Origin: Effrenium voratum
Lineage: Eukaryota > Sar > Dinophyceae > Suessiales > Symbiodiniaceae
NCBI GenBank assembly: GCA_963377175.1
Contig: CAUJNA010002168.1
Span: forward strand, 325,001-389,000
Reading direction: 5' to 3'
DNA: 64,000 nt
This document shows positions 28,901-38,802 of the stretch, piece by piece. Under the pieces are notes generated by a model, which searched no databases, was not told the DNA's origin, and saw only the letters and a program-made list of their open reading frames with translations. How positions within the stretch are numbered: position 1 is the stretch's first letter; every line of letters starts with the position of its first letter. The position numbers were made by a program, and so were the translations under genes.

Positions 28901-29014
28901 TACAGTGGATGGACAACTTGGAAACCATGGTTGAAACCATATCGTTTGTGGGTATTCACAGGGGAACCATCTCTGAACGGTGGTGCCTAAGGGGATTTTG
29001 CAAACATCCGCAGT
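28901..29014. repeat. Family C inverted-repeat element
   Basis: Family C has ends TACTGTGGATGG and CCATCCACAGTA. This copy runs TACAGTGGATGGACAACTTG ... GGATTTTGCAAACATCCGCAGTA. It lies between family F (left) and family A (7 bp to the right). Confidence 0.78.
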
Positions 29015-29020
29015 ATGGGG

Positions 29021-29098
29021 CTAGGTCCCCCAGTAGTGCCCTTTCTCACCCCTTTCTTGGGGGGAGAGTTCCCCTACTAAAATAGACTACAGAGAAAA
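29021..29098 (+). repeat. Family A element, right third missing
   Basis: CTAGGTCCCCCAGTAGTGCC through CTAAAATAGACTACAGAGAA, then family G sequence takes over, apparently replacing the right end. Confidence 0.88.
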
Positions 29099-29099
29099 A

Positions 29100-29196
29100 C
29101 CATTGTTCTTTTCAAAAACCAGCTGTCTCCCCAAGGTTTTTGGTTGTTTGTTGGAAAGAAGGATCCCTGGGTTCAGAATGGGCAAGGTACCCCTAG
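29100..29196 (-). repeat. Family G element
   Basis: CAAAAACCAGCTGTCTCCCC ... GAAGGATCCCTGGGTTCAGA ... GTACCCCTAG, the reverse orientation of the copy at 7432. Confidence 0.78.
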
Positions 29197-29277
29197 AATC
29201 TGTACCGGTCGCCTCAAAAATGGAGGGGTTGTTCAAAGGGAAGCAACCCTTAGAACAGTATGGGCCACAGTATGGGG

Positions 29278-29395
29278 CTAGGTCACCCTTTTTTTGGAGG
29301 AGGGTTCCCCTAAAATAGACGTCTTAACAAAAAGGGGAAAAACACAGCAACAAAAAACGGTACCCTTATTCAAATCTCTCTATTGGAGGACCTAG
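29278..29395 (+). repeat. Family A element with internal insertion
   Basis: CTAGGTCACCCTTTTTTTGG to CTATTGGAGGACCTAG. The CAGTAGTGCC segment is lost, and about 15 bp of A-rich sequence is added after AATAGACGTC. Confidence 0.88.
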
Positions 29396-29500
29396 ATTCT
29401 TTTCAACCATCGTTCTTTTCAATAACCAGCTGTTTCCCCTTGGATTCTGGTGGTTTTCTAGAAAGAAGGATCCCTGGGTTCAGAATGGGGAAGCAACCCT
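29396..29500 (-). repeat. Family G element
   Basis: Abuts the preceding family A element without a gap. ATAACCAGCTGTTTCCCCTT ... AAGAAGGATCCCTGGGTTCA. Confidence 0.75.
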
Positions 29501-29549
29501 TAAAGTATGGGACAACATCATCGCAGGACTAAACGAAAGGGAGAAGCAC

Positions 29550-29615
29550 CTACTAAAATGGACTGCAGAATTCAAGTGGGTACCCTTATTCTAACCTCTG
29601 CACTGGAGGACCTAG
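29550..29615 (+). repeat. Family A element, left half missing
   Basis: CTACTAAAATGGACTGCAGA to CACTGGAGGACCTAG. It ends 18 bp before the acceptor of the terminal exon at 29634. Confidence 0.88.
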
Positions 29616-29633
29616 TTTGGGTCCACATCGCAG

Positions 29634-29750
29634 GACCAGACCAAAAAGAAACGCACCTCCAAGGACGTGGAGCTGGCGCTGGAGCACGCGGTGCTCTCCA
29701 CAAGCCACGCCCCGGAGGCGATCCAGTTGGCGAAGCCCGATGTGGAGTAA
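29634..29750 (+). CDS. Terminal exon of an unidentified gene, with stop codon
   Basis: After the acceptor CCACATCGCAG the frame encodes DQTKKKRTSKDVELALEHAV, then LSTSHAPEAIQLAKPDVE, and a TAA at 29748-29750. The Lys/Arg cluster followed by a helical segment with strong third-position GC makes this one of the clearer coding segments outside the aminotransferase. With 24656 and 27741 it forms a phase-consistent set on the plus strand. No family recognised. The frame has no long open extension, so it is easily missed. Confidence 0.6.
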   Translation, partial: DQTKKKRTSKDVELALEHAVLSTSHAPEAIQLAKPDVE

Positions 29751-29908
29751 ACGGAAACCATCGGAAAACCAAAATGCCTTACAATCCACGAATATTTTAT
29801 GGGGTGACCCGATTTCTTGTTTTCTTATTTTTTTCTTGTTGTTTCTTTTGGCTTTTCCACTTACCTTATGGGTTCATATTGAATGAGGGGTTATGTATAG
29901 CTTCAACT

Positions 29909-30013
29909 TCCATTTGTTTAAGAATCTGCTTGTCCCCCTGTTGATGTTAAAGGGTCGATTTCACCACTGCACGTCTTTTCCTCATGTTTTTCCTGGGGGC
30001 TTAAGCACATGGA
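29909..30013 (+). repeat. Family B element
   Basis: TCCATTTGTTTAAG at the left, CTTAAGCACATGGA at the right. The core CCCCTGTTGATGTTAAAGGG is intact. Confidence 0.8.
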
Positions 30014-30679
30014 TGATCTCTATAAAGGGGGTGCCCCCTTCCGATTTCGTGGGTTCTGCTTGGGTTCTAGTAGATGATGCGTTACTTTGTGTTGACCCCA
30101 CAACCGGGATCTGGAAAGGTGGGGAGCCTGGCTTGTGAAACACCAAGCGGGGGAGATGGGGGGCTCAACACCGAGAGTCCCCCATAGGAACCTGCCTCTT
30201 GGTGACTTGACCCAGGTGAACGGGGGCGGGGGGGGGGCGGGGGATGACGTGTCCTCACGACTGGAAGTCGATGGCATAGCATAGCCTTACAAATGCAGTA
30301 TGTTGTCTCCGCCATTTGCAAGACATCATGTTGTTCCGTATGGATATGTTCAGGAGAGTATATTCGGGCTATCATTAGAATAGTGGGAGCATGTAACCAG
30401 ACGGCCCTGCAGGAGATTCTGCTTAAACTTTAACCCAGGAGGTTGTGTCGTGCAGGTGACGTTTCCACAAATGCGTGTGGGATCATGGGTTTTGATCCTG
30501 TTTTGTTTAGTGATGGTATGGAAATTATTGATTATTCGTGCAGATCTTGAGGTCGAGATAGAGACAGGTCCTGGCAACTGTCTCGCTTCTGATTTTTGCC
30601 GTGTCTTCCGCGGGATGTAAACTCGTCCTGAACAGCACAGGATGTCCGGACCTCGTTCCCGGTGAATGTGTACACCACA

Positions 30680-30745
30680 TGAGTCACCATCCAAACCCGG
30701 GTAGATGAAGGTTAGTCAGGGGCAGTCCCAGCCGGAACCCTACGA
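30680..30745 (+). repeat. Family Q element, partial
   Basis: CCAAACCCGGGTAGATGAAG and TTAGTCAGGGGCAGTCCCAG match the left half of the element at 59648-59786. Confidence 0.6.
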
Positions 30746-30768
30746 AACCCATCTTGGGGGCAGTACAT

Positions 30769-30893
30769 ACAGTGCATGGACGAAATCCATTTCGCACCTC
30801 TTAAGACACCCTGGAATGACGGTTCCCCTGTAAATACCAACAATCAGTGGGTTTCTTAGGTGCTGCGAACGGATTTCGCGTTTCCATCCGCAG
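30769..30893. repeat. Family C element ending at a splice acceptor
   Basis: ACAGTGCATGGACGAAATCC ... GGATTTCGCGTTTCCATCCGCAG. Its right end CATCCGCAG lies 4 bp before the AG of the exon at 30898. Confidence 0.8.
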
Positions 30894-30897
30894 TCAG

Positions 30898-30966
30898 GTG
30901 CTGCACCTGCATTGGCGCAAGCACTGCGGGGATGACGAGGTCTATAGGCGTGGCACCTTGTTCCAG
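30898..30966 (+). CDS. Probable 23-codon exon of an unidentified gene
   Basis: Bounded by CCGCAGTCAG at the left and CAG|GTGCTAG at the right, both in phase 0. It encodes VLHLHWRKHCGDDEVYRRGT and LFQ. The intron that follows starts with a remnant of family A (CTAGGTCCCCCAGTGCCC at 30970). Third positions are mostly G or C. Product unknown. Confidence 0.5.
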
Positions 30967-30969
30967 GTG

Positions 30970-30990
30970 CTAGGTCCCCCAGTGCCCGTA
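30970..30990 (+). repeat. Family A left-end remnant
   Basis: CTAGGTCCCCCAGTGCCCGTA only, starting 3 bp after the exon donor. The rest of the element is absent. Confidence 0.7.
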
Positions 30991-31221
30991 GTTAGAGAAT
31001 GTTAGACATTCATCGAGATCCCAGATGAAGCATCAAAGCAAATGCTGCCCTGCTTATGTACCGCGTGCCCAGGGAAAAACAATGTCCTACTTGAAGAGTA
31101 TCAGTTGGCTTAGTTGACTATCGCTGAGCGCAGCAGCGTGGTCAAGGTGTTGAGTTTGCCACGGGTGAGGAAAGCTCAGCGGTGTCCAAGCCGCCAGGAA
31201 GGTCCTCTTGGGATCTCCATG

Positions 31222-31458
31222 TCAGGTGGTGATATTGTAGACATTGCAGGTGATAGGCGACCCAAGTTCAGGTTGGACAGCGCCGTGCTTCTTGATGCGC
31301 CTGCTCAGGGCCCATGCTCTTTTTGCCCACTGATTGAGGGACAGGTGCTTCGATGCCTCGATGTGAGGGCTGTACCTTTCCAAGCGTACACCAAACTCGG
31401 AGGGGAACGCCCCCTGGGCCGCTTGATTTTGAATTTCGAGAGATGAACTTTGGTGCAT
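31222..31458 (-). CDS. Possible coding fragment on the minus strand, unidentified
   Basis: The minus frame includes RLERYSPHIEASKHLSLNQW and AKRAWALSRRIKKHGAVQPE before a stop at 31222. Codon choice is plausible, but the plus strand is open as well and no family is recognised. It could be a decayed transposon piece. Confidence 0.25.
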   Translation of the reverse strand: MHQSSSLEIQNQAAQGAFPSEFGVRLERYSPHIEASKHLSLNQWAKRAWALSRRIKKHGAVQPELGSPITCNVYNITT

Positions 31459-31787
31459 TTTGCTTGGCTGTTAGGACGTTAACTTTTTGCCAACTAATGG
31501 GCTTTCCACTAAACCACTAAACGTTAAGCTTTTAGCAGGGGAGCAGATTTCGCAACCGAGTGAATCAGCTGTCGGAAGGAGTCTCTTGGGATCCTTCAGA
31601 AATGCCCCCGGTGAGTCCGGCCGTGGACTGACCGGCCATTTCGGGCATTTCGGCTTGGTTTCCTTGGCCCTGGGTGGTTTTTGTTTTCCTTCTTTTTCAG
31701 ACGGACGGGATTCCGGAGGTCCAATGGACCGGGAGCCCAGCTTGTTCCGGAGATCTAAAATGGACATCTCACGGGTTTTCTGTGCAG

Positions 31788-31869
31788 GTTCCTGGACATC
31801 TTCCTGAAGGGGGACATGAATCTCTCCAAGACCCAGGCGGAGATCGAGTCCGCCGGGCCCAACTGTTGG
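31788..31869 (+). CDS. Probable exon of an unidentified gene
   Basis: A good acceptor (GGGTTTTCTGTGCAG) precedes G-TTC-CTG-GAC. It encodes FLDIFLKGDMNLSKTQAEIE and SAGPN. It could end at TGTTGG|GTGTTT (GT donor) or at an in-frame TAG at 31876. Third-position GC is strong. Product unknown. Confidence 0.5.
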
Positions 31870-31959
31870 GTGTTTTAGATTCGGAACCACTTCGTTTGCC
31901 CCCAAAACCCTTCGCCCACTTTTTGGAGAGAAGGATCCCTGAAGAGAATGTGAACATCT

Positions 31960-32050
31960 TCCATCTGCTGAGACGAATATGTGTCATTTTCCTCTGTTGG
32001 TTTCAAAGGGACACGATTTCACTGCTGGACATATCTGCATTTTGTCCGGC
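31960..32050 (+). repeat. Family B element, right end lost
   Basis: TCCATCTGCTGAG at the left, and core CTCTGTTGGTTTCAAAGGGA ... CACTGCTGGACATATC. The CTTAAGCAAATGGA end is not recognisable. Confidence 0.6.
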
Positions 32051-32482
32051 TCACGTGGAGTCAGCGGGATTTAGATGGAATCCGCTTCGGGCGGGCTGGG
32101 AAATTTCAGCAGGGGTCGTGGCTTGAGGTCTATGGTTATTCCAGTGGTCAAAACGGAGCGTACTGAGCAGCTAGAAATTGTGGGGAGGCTCTTGAAACGC
32201 CCAACTTATTCAATTTGAGGCCAAAGAATGAACCTGAGGTTGGTGTAGTCCAATCCCATCAACAGTTGCGTTAGTTATGCCAGCACTTCAGTCCAGAAAC
32301 AGTATCATGGCGGATATGCTTAGTGCAAGATGGCAAGAAGCGAACGGTTTAGGCGGAACTGAGTTGCATGAAAGCTGACCGCAGATGGTGAAGAATCGGA
32401 GCGAAGATCCACTCGTTCGGTCTGATGGTCTGGGTGACATGGTCTGGGTGACATTGGGTGCAACCAAGCTTGCGAGCATATA

Positions 32483-32593
32483 CTTGGTCCCCCAGTAGTG
32501 CCCTTTTACCCTTTTTTGGGGGAGGGTTCCGCTACTAAAATAGACTACAGAAAAAAGGTACCCTTATTCTAACCTCTCTACTGCAGAACCTAA
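32483..32593 (+). repeat. Family A element
   Basis: CTTGGTCCCCCAGTAGTGCC to CTACTGCAGAACCTAAT. Both terminal CTAG blocks carry point changes, while the interior is near consensus. Confidence 0.9.
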
Positions 32594-32989
32594 TATATGT
32601 GCCAAAGCACCTAGTCGCTTGAACGGGCGGGTCATGAACCCTTGTTGTATAGGCTTCGCGCTGCCCGCCTCAGCCACTATCACCCGGGGCTCAAGACTTG
32701 TTATGAGAACTTATGTGTTCCGCCACAAACAAATGCCAATTGAAGCTACAAGGGTAGAGCGCCCACCAGGGCCCTCGGTCGAAAAAGCACAGAAAGAGCC
32801 CCGCGCCCTCTTAACTTTATTTGCATGCCGGAACAATGCAAGCCGATGCTGAGGAGAAACAAAGATGCCCTTAGAAGCCATGATGAAGACACATTAGTTC
32901 CAAGTCGTTGTCGCAAACAAAAAGTGTGGACTTAGAAATTTGCAGGGCCCCAAACGATAGCCAACTGTCAGTAGCCGTGCCAAAATGCA

Positions 32990-33150
32990 GTTTCTGTGTG
33001 CTTCGTATACTATACTTGTACTGAAAAGTAGCAACTTTCAAGCCGGCGCCGCCACAGTGTGCTTCGCATACTACACAGTTCTTTGCGTACTGTACTGAAC
33101 AGTTGCGACATGTTGCGACGGTGGAGCTAGAGTTGCCAAAGCGCGTTCCA
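32990..33150 (+). repeat. Tandem repeat N, second locus
   Basis: CTTGTACTGAAAAGTAGCAA, CAGTGTGCTTCGCATACTAC and TACTGAACAGTTGCGAC. Two to three units of the repeat at 5165-5500. Confidence 0.75.
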
Positions 33151-34907
33151 AAGCGACGCAGCGGAAGAACACCCTTAGCTGATACGCAGGGTATAAGGTT
33201 ACAAGGGTTGTCCACGGGGTTCTTTACCCCAATGGAGCATGTGTCAGACTAGGGAAACTTCCCCAAAAGAGTGGGCTTCCCTTTTGGTGTTCCTCGCGGT
33301 TTTCCTTTAAACTAGCGCGTGGTCGACAGGTGTGCAGGGGTTGCCCACCCCTTCTGAAAATCACTGCTGGTTTCAAGGCAAGAACCCAACTTCCCTAAAT
33401 GTCCTTGCTTCAACCCAACATGACGCCCCTCATAACACCCTCCAGTGCTCCTGGCACCCAACGCAAACCTCTTTCCAAGCAGCCTGGCAAGGCACAAATC
33501 CCTACAACACAATGGGCCGCTGCGGTGCGCGGTCCAGCATGAAGAGAATTGTGAACTCCTTTTTTGGATGGGTTCAATGGGAATCACTTGGATGGGGTGC
33601 CTACCTTTCAGACTCACCAAGAAAGGGCTCGTAAAAGAAGCTTCTCATAGCCTTTTTTTCTTTAAAAGAAGAGTGCACAGCGAGCTTTCCTGCGTGATGT
33701 ATTCGTTTTCTAAGCGGGGATTCCCAGAACGGCAAGTACCAGCCTCGTGCCGGCGGGCTTCCACGGCATCCGCTTTGCAGGCGCTGTTTGTGTCTGTCCC
33801 AAACTGAACCCCATGGAAGGTGAAGGGGAGACCAAAGGGGGGGCCTCCGACAAAAGGATCCTGCAGTTTCAAAGGCAACGTGTACGTTCATCGCAAGAGG
33901 TTGGGGGTACAGTCGCAAGTCACGCAAATATTGGAGGTTAGTTATATCAACCCCCTTTGCTTTTTGATTCTGGGACTTAAACAAATCAAACCTTCCCCGG
34001 TTTAGGCTTAAGAACCTGCCCGGTCCTCCGTTCAGGCGGTGTCCCAGGGTGTCGCGCTTCCCGGCTTTGCGCATTGCCGCAAGAGGACGGGAAGCCCCTC
34101 GGCCTTGGAGCGGGGAAGGTTCGATGTGTTTGGTCCCAGAAGTAAAGCAAAGGGCGGTGGCAAAAAAAAAGCGGGTCCACTTTTTAAGCCCAAACCGGGG
34201 AATGTTTAATTTGTTGGTCCCACAAGTAAAGCAAAGGGGGTTGATATACAACCTCCAAGATTTTTGCCCGACTTGCGACTGTCCTCCAAGGTGTTCCGAG
34301 GTTTTTTGGAGGCGGGCCTCCAACGTCAGCGAGCTTTTCGGCGGGTTTCGAGTTTTTCCAGAAAGTTTCCCTTCCTCCGAGGTTGCTCCTTTTGAGCCGC
34401 TTTTAGATGAGGCTTCCTCTTGATGGAGTCATGGGGGAACCGGTGTGTTTTTAATTGAATTTATACCAGCCGTGTTTATTTTGAAATTCCTCATTTTGGA
34501 TTCTCTTTTTTTTTTTCTCACAGACGAAGCCGGCAAGTAAGTGAGTGAGCGACTGGTGGTTGCAAAGAAAAAAACACCCCAGTCCCGTTTCTGGGAAGAG
34601 ATCACCAAAGGGGCGTCCCCCCCAAGGCCGAAGGCCATGCTGTCACGACTTCTGTCACACAACCTGATCTGGTGATCTATCGGAGATGTTGTGCTTCTAG
34701 TTCTGCTGGGCACTGGGTGGATTGTGTGATCAGGCATTTTCAAGTAGACAGAATGGTTGGTACATGTTGTAGATCTGCAGCATGCTCTCTCCTCTCCTGC
34801 CCAAAGAGGCTCCCCATTTTTCAGAGGCCATGCACGGCGATGTTTGGGGAGGTCTGTTTTGAGTACCTTTTTGAGAAACCAGGAGGAGCCCCATGGAGGG
34901 TCCACCA

Positions 34908-35022
34908 CTAGGTCCCCCAGCAATTGGTGCACTTTTACCAACTGCTTTCTTGGGGGAGGCTTCGATTACTAAAATAGACTACAGAAAAAAGACGGTACCC
35001 TGATTCTAACCTCTCTACTGGT
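34908..35022 (+). repeat. Family A element, right terminus lost
   Basis: CTAGGTCCCCCAGCAATTGG at the left, ends CCTCTCTACTGG then unrelated TGTCAATG. CAGCAATTGGTGCACTTTTA is shared with the copy at 37957, another subfamily. Confidence 0.88.
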
Positions 35023-35264
35023 GTCAATGATTTTCAGGATCGTTGGCCCTACGGACAGCCTTGATGTTTGGCCCCTGCCTTTGTGAGTCCACAACGGCTG
35101 TGGGGTTAAAGTCCCTTACCTGGCCCCCTGATTTCTCGCCCAGATTGAATGTTACCATGTCTCAACACACTTGGGATCCTGAGCTGGCTGAGTGTTCGGA
35201 GCAGCCGGTGGGAAACAGCTCGAGTCACAACTGGTGGTTCTCACACTCACTTCCATTTGCTGAA

Positions 35265-35386
35265 ATGGCTGTGGGTCAAAACCAATGGTGCCATTTTGGG
35301 GGTAGGTGCACCACCCATGTTAGTCTATTTTAGTGGGGATTGGGATGTTCACCGGGGGTACGGGATTTTGACCCATTGCCAAATGA
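35265..35386 (+). repeat. Family E inverted-repeat element, complete copy
   Basis: Family E starts ATGGCTGTGGGTCAAAACC and ends GGGATTTTGACCCATTGCCAAAT, with GGTAGGTGCACCACCC and TTTTAGTGGGGATTGGGATG inside. Copies occur in both orientations. Confidence 0.8.
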
Positions 35387-35838
35387 ACCATTTTATTTTC
35401 CCCTGCTGGTTTCAAGGGCATTTGTCACAACTGGAAGTAGTAGCTCACTGAGCCTCTACTTTTGGGAAGACCAAAGGGGCAAGCAAAGAGAAGTTGGACT
35501 TTGGCATATCCGCGCAAAGTGGGTGCGGGCAAAATCCCTGCAAAAATCCTAGGAGCGAAAACGGCCACACCAACAATCTTGTTGACTGCCTTTGAATGGT
35601 TTCCACCAGTGGCCAATTCAGGAAAACAAAAAAAACACGAACACAACCCCGCGAACCCCTCCATATCCCCTGTCAATTGGGCATGAGATTGAAGGGAGAC
35701 CTTCAAACATGGTTGAGAGTCAATCCTATATTTCAGCAATAATGTTTGATATGAAGTTGTGCTGCCGTTAAGTGTTGCTTCTTGCAAGGATGTCAACAAC
35801 ACAAATCCGCCCTGCATGGAAGTCACCATGTCATATCG

Positions 35839-35902
35839 TGGGTATAAGGAAAAATAGGGGGTGTTCAAAGGAGCTCATATGAATGTATGTTGTCCTTATA
35901 CC
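35839..35902. repeat. Family S short palindromic element
   Basis: GGGTATAAGGA at the left and TCCTTATACCC at the right around GTTCAAAGGAGCTCATATGA. A related diverged copy lies at 36559-36650. Confidence 0.6.
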
Positions 35903-36118
35903 CAAAAACATATAAGGAAAAATGGGGATATAGTCAAAATATTAGGGCAATTATGTGAACAACATGCTCTATTCAGATCTCCACCCCCCATGGCGGCCCC
36001 CTTCTGCAAAAGAAACCCTGGGATGATGATTCCCATGTAAAAGCCAACAAATGAGTAGCGCCATAAACCCTGGCAATACAAAGTAGAAAGGGGTCGTCGT
36101 ATAGACCCACCATGTAAG

Positions 36119-36420
36119 CCAAAACGCAGGCCGCGAAAGCTTGCGAAAGCCTCGCGAAAGCCTGCATGTTGATGATGAGCGCGAGTTGTTTTACATAGTC
36201 TTGCATTTGGAGTGCACTGCCGTTTGTGGAACTCACGTTGCAGAAAGTGCAGAAAGGCCATCGTAAAAAGGAATCTGCAGCTTTTGAGCTCATGCAGTCC
36301 AAAGGGTGTGTTTCAAAAGTCCGCCGCGAAAGCGCCGCGAAAGCAATGCCAAAGAAAGCCATGCAAAATGTGGGGTCGCGAACGCATCGCGAAAGGTTGG
36401 CGAAGGCAAGTTCATAGTGC
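36119..36420. repeat. Interspersed GCGAAAGC-type motif cluster
   Basis: GCGAAAGC or close variants recur about nine times (36128-36165 and 36325-36400). A similar cluster with TGCGGAAG occurs at 49740-49920. Confidence 0.55.
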
Positions 36421-36454
36421 CGCTTTTGACACAAGAGTATTCGGCACGGCTCGA

Positions 36455-36510
36455 ATGGTTTCCCCTGGTTCTTGGGTGGTGCGAAATGGATTTCGCAACC
36501 ATCCACAGTA
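36455..36510 (-). repeat. Family C element, one end
   Basis: GGTGGTGCGAAATGGATTTC and GCAACCATCCACAGTA, the canonical right end. The left part has diverged beyond recognition. Confidence 0.65.
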
Positions 36511-36712
36511 TTGGAGATTTCCCCACTTTGATACATACCCCAATCATAGAGCCAAGAACACATAACAAGGGAAAATTAGGTTTTCAAAGGAGCTCATATG
36601 TTAAAAAGTTACCCTTGGACGTCTAAGGAAAATAGGAGGGTATAGGAAAAATAGGTTGTTTCTTTGTTGGGACCTGCCTTTTCAGTTCCCCATTAGGGGA
36701 CGCCGGCCATAG

Positions 36713-36780
36713 GTGCTGTGGACGGCACCAGGCCTTTGACCCCGGAGCGCCTCCGCTCAACCGGCCGCATGCTGTCGCGA
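36713..36780 (+). CDS. Possible exon, unidentified
   Basis: After the acceptor GGCCATAG one frame encodes AVDGTRPLTPERLRSTGRML and SR, followed by GCGCAA as a possible GC donor. Third positions are GC-rich. A GGTT/GCTT microsatellite begins 50 bp downstream. Confidence 0.4.
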
Positions 36781-36826
36781 GCGCAAAAAGGGGGGGGGAG
36801 AGGTTGGGTTGGGTTTCTTTGGAGGG

Positions 36827-36966
36827 CTTGGTTGGTTGGTTGGTTGGTTGGTTGCTTGCTTGCTTGCTTGCTTGCTTGGTTGGTTGGTTGGTTGGTTGGT
36901 TGGTTGGTTGGTTGCTTGGTTGCTTACTTGGTTGCTTGCTTGCTTGCGTAGTTGGTTGGTTGGTTG
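36827..36966. repeat. (GGTT)n/(GCTT)n microsatellite
   Basis: Alternating blocks of TTGG and TTGC units about 140 bp long. Confidence 0.96.
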
Positions 36967-37343
36967 TACAGCGTTTTGTGGTGTGCTTGTTGAGCGTTTT
37001 GTGGTGTGCTTGTTGGGCGTTTTGTTGTGTGGCGTGTTGTTTTGATTTGAGTGTTAGTTGATTTTGTTTTTCTATTGGTGTATTGGTTTATTCATTCGTG
37101 TAGTTGGTCGTGGCGGGGGCAAGGCGAATGGTGGCTAGTGGTGAACACGTTGGGTAGCGCCGGGAACTGGAAGTACTTCGAATTTCAGCAGCACAATTTG
37201 CCATTGGGAGCTGGTTGGCTCAAACTGGAAGAATGGCAAAGGGTGAAGCATGATATTTTGCTCGGAGACGCATGGGTCTTGGGGCACGATGTTGAAGCAC
37301 CAAAGGAAAACCATCACAGAGATTTCCCCACTTTGAGACATAA

Positions 37344-37395
37344 TGTTAACCCCGGATTGATAAACCCCTGGTTGATTAATAGGGGGTCCCTTGCC
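37344..37395 (+). repeat. Family F element, left end only
   Basis: TGTTAACCCCGGATTGATAA followed by CCCCTGGTTGATTAATAGGG. Confidence 0.7.
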
Positions 37396-37815
37396 TTCCA
37401 TGTCAGGGTTCCAACTTCCAAGGCTCCGTCAGCTTCGTCGGAACGGTCTGAGCAGACGGATCTTTGGGGTTCATCTGAACCAAACGCGGTTTCCATCTCA
37501 AGATTCATTCCGGCCCTTCTAAAACAGGTACCCAACCTCCTAAAGTGGCACCTGGTCCCAAAAAAGATGAAATTCGTCTTCCAGGTACCCTCCAACAAAT
37601 GCCCTCTGTTGGGAGGAGGAAATTGATCTTCCACCAACAAATGCCGTTTGTCTCCCTTTCAGCGGGAATTGATCTTCCAGGTACCCTCCAACTAGTGGAT
37701 GCTGGTTAGGGCAGGTTGGGCAGGTTGGCGGCGTATCCCGAAGCGAGCTCCGAGGGTTCGCAGCTTCGGGGCGCTCCGAGCCGAAAGCCGCGCCTCGGAA
37801 GTGCCGAGGTGCGAG

Positions 37816-37851
37816 GCCGCGAAGCCGGCGCTGGAGATCCCGGCAAAGGAC
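37816..37851 (+). CDS. Possible short exon, unidentified
   Basis: After the acceptor GGTGCGAG the frame encodes AAKPALEIPAKD with strong third-position GC. The wider stretch 37740-37925 is uniformly GC-rich with several frames open, so the borders are weak. Confidence 0.3.
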
Positions 37852-37956
37852 GGAGGAGTTTTGGGCGAGAGGCGATCTGAGGAAAGCGCCCGAAGCGCGC
37901 GCGCTGAAGCTTTGGAGCTTGGGAGCTTTGGGTTTTCCGGTGTGGGTCCCCTTCCT

Positions 37957-38075
37957 CTAGGTCCAGCAATTGGTGCACCTTTACCAACTGCTTTTTTGGG
38001 GGAGGCTTCGATTACTAAAATAGACTGAAGAAAGAAAGGGTACCCTTATGCCAACCTCTCTACTGGAGGACCTAG
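37957..38075 (+). repeat. Family A element, CAATTGG subfamily
   Basis: CTAGGTCCAGCAATTGGTGC to CTACTGGAGGACCTAG. It shares CAATTGGTGCAC and GGGGGAGGCTTCGATTACTA with the copy at 34908. Confidence 0.92.
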
Positions 38076-38253
38076 TCCTGTTTTGGTCCATAATTGGTCA
38101 TGGCCCCAAAAGGTGAACCTGTTAGTCCCAGGTCCTTTGGGCAACTGAGTCTGGGCCTCAAATGGTATAGCCACTCAGGAGCTGAGTTTGGAACCGGTCT
38201 ATGGAAACCAACAACCAGTCATGGAGCCACCAGGAGGAAGCAAAACAAATCCT

Positions 38254-38335
38254 TCCAATTGCTGAACGAATATATTCAATCGATTTCACTACTGGACATA
38301 GTATCTCATTTTTTCCAGGGACTTTTGAACATGGA
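38254..38335 (+). repeat. Family B element, shortened
   Basis: TCCAATTGCTGAA at the left, then ATCGATTTCACTACTGGACA and ACTTTTGAACATGGA. The CCCCTGTTGGTTTT segment is deleted. Confidence 0.65.
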
Positions 38336-38428
38336 ATTCCGAATCGGAGTCTCTACTTTTGAACCCTTGGAATCCCCAAAGAGTACCCTATCCGTTGAGA
38401 CAGCCGCCCTTGGAAGACCTATTTGGCT

Positions 38429-38523
38429 GTGGCTCAAAATTAAGGAGGGACAAATGGCAGGTTTTGGTCCATGTTTCCACTTACCAGGGCAACCCATTTT
38501 GGAATTCCGGTTTTCTGAGCCAC
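38429..38523 (+). repeat. Family D element
   Basis: GTGGCTCAAAATTAAGGAGG to CCGGTTTTCTGAGCCAC. 10-bp terminal inverted repeats. Confidence 0.78.
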
Positions 38524-38558
38524 GGCCATTTGGTCCTTTGCCCTTGTCTTGGGGGCAG

Positions 38559-38646
38559 AAGCGCCAGCTTCAGCTGGCGAGACGGCGAGACGGCGAGACT
38601 CCTGAGGCCATTCGCACAAACTTCCAGGCGATTGGAGCCTGGTCCG
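38559..38646 (+). CDS. Possible exon, unidentified
   Basis: Between TTGGGGGCAG and TCCG|GTGGTCC. It encodes KRQLQLARRRDGETPEAIRT and NFQAIGAWS. GGCGAGACGGCGAGAC is a short internal repeat. A family D element ends 36 bp upstream. Confidence 0.4.
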
Positions 38647-38802
38647 GTGGTCCTTACATGCGACATGGGAACTAGCTCATATTCCAGGGGCGACTCGCCA
38701 TTCTCTTTGCGCATTTTTGGAGAATCGCCAAAGGCGCGGAAATACAGGACTGAGTTTGGAGTGTTCAAAGGCGAGCTGGTCCCAGTTGCCCAGTTGGTCC
38801 CA

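Larger units (their letters stand above)
32594..36712. other. Repeat-rich region without a convincing exon
   Basis: Contains tandem-unit N (32990-33150) and family A, E and S elements. Overlapping frames at 33312-34423 lie on both strands, show no motif, and have the poor codon-position signal of non-coding DNA. A segment at about 33735-33800 (VPAGFHGIRFAGAVCVCPK on the plus strand) is slightly coding-like but unsupported. Confidence 0.4.

Noticed and set aside
33312..34423. Long overlapping frames of 240 and 124 codons
   Set aside because: Both strands are open, neither has codon-position bias, and no domain or splice pattern was found.
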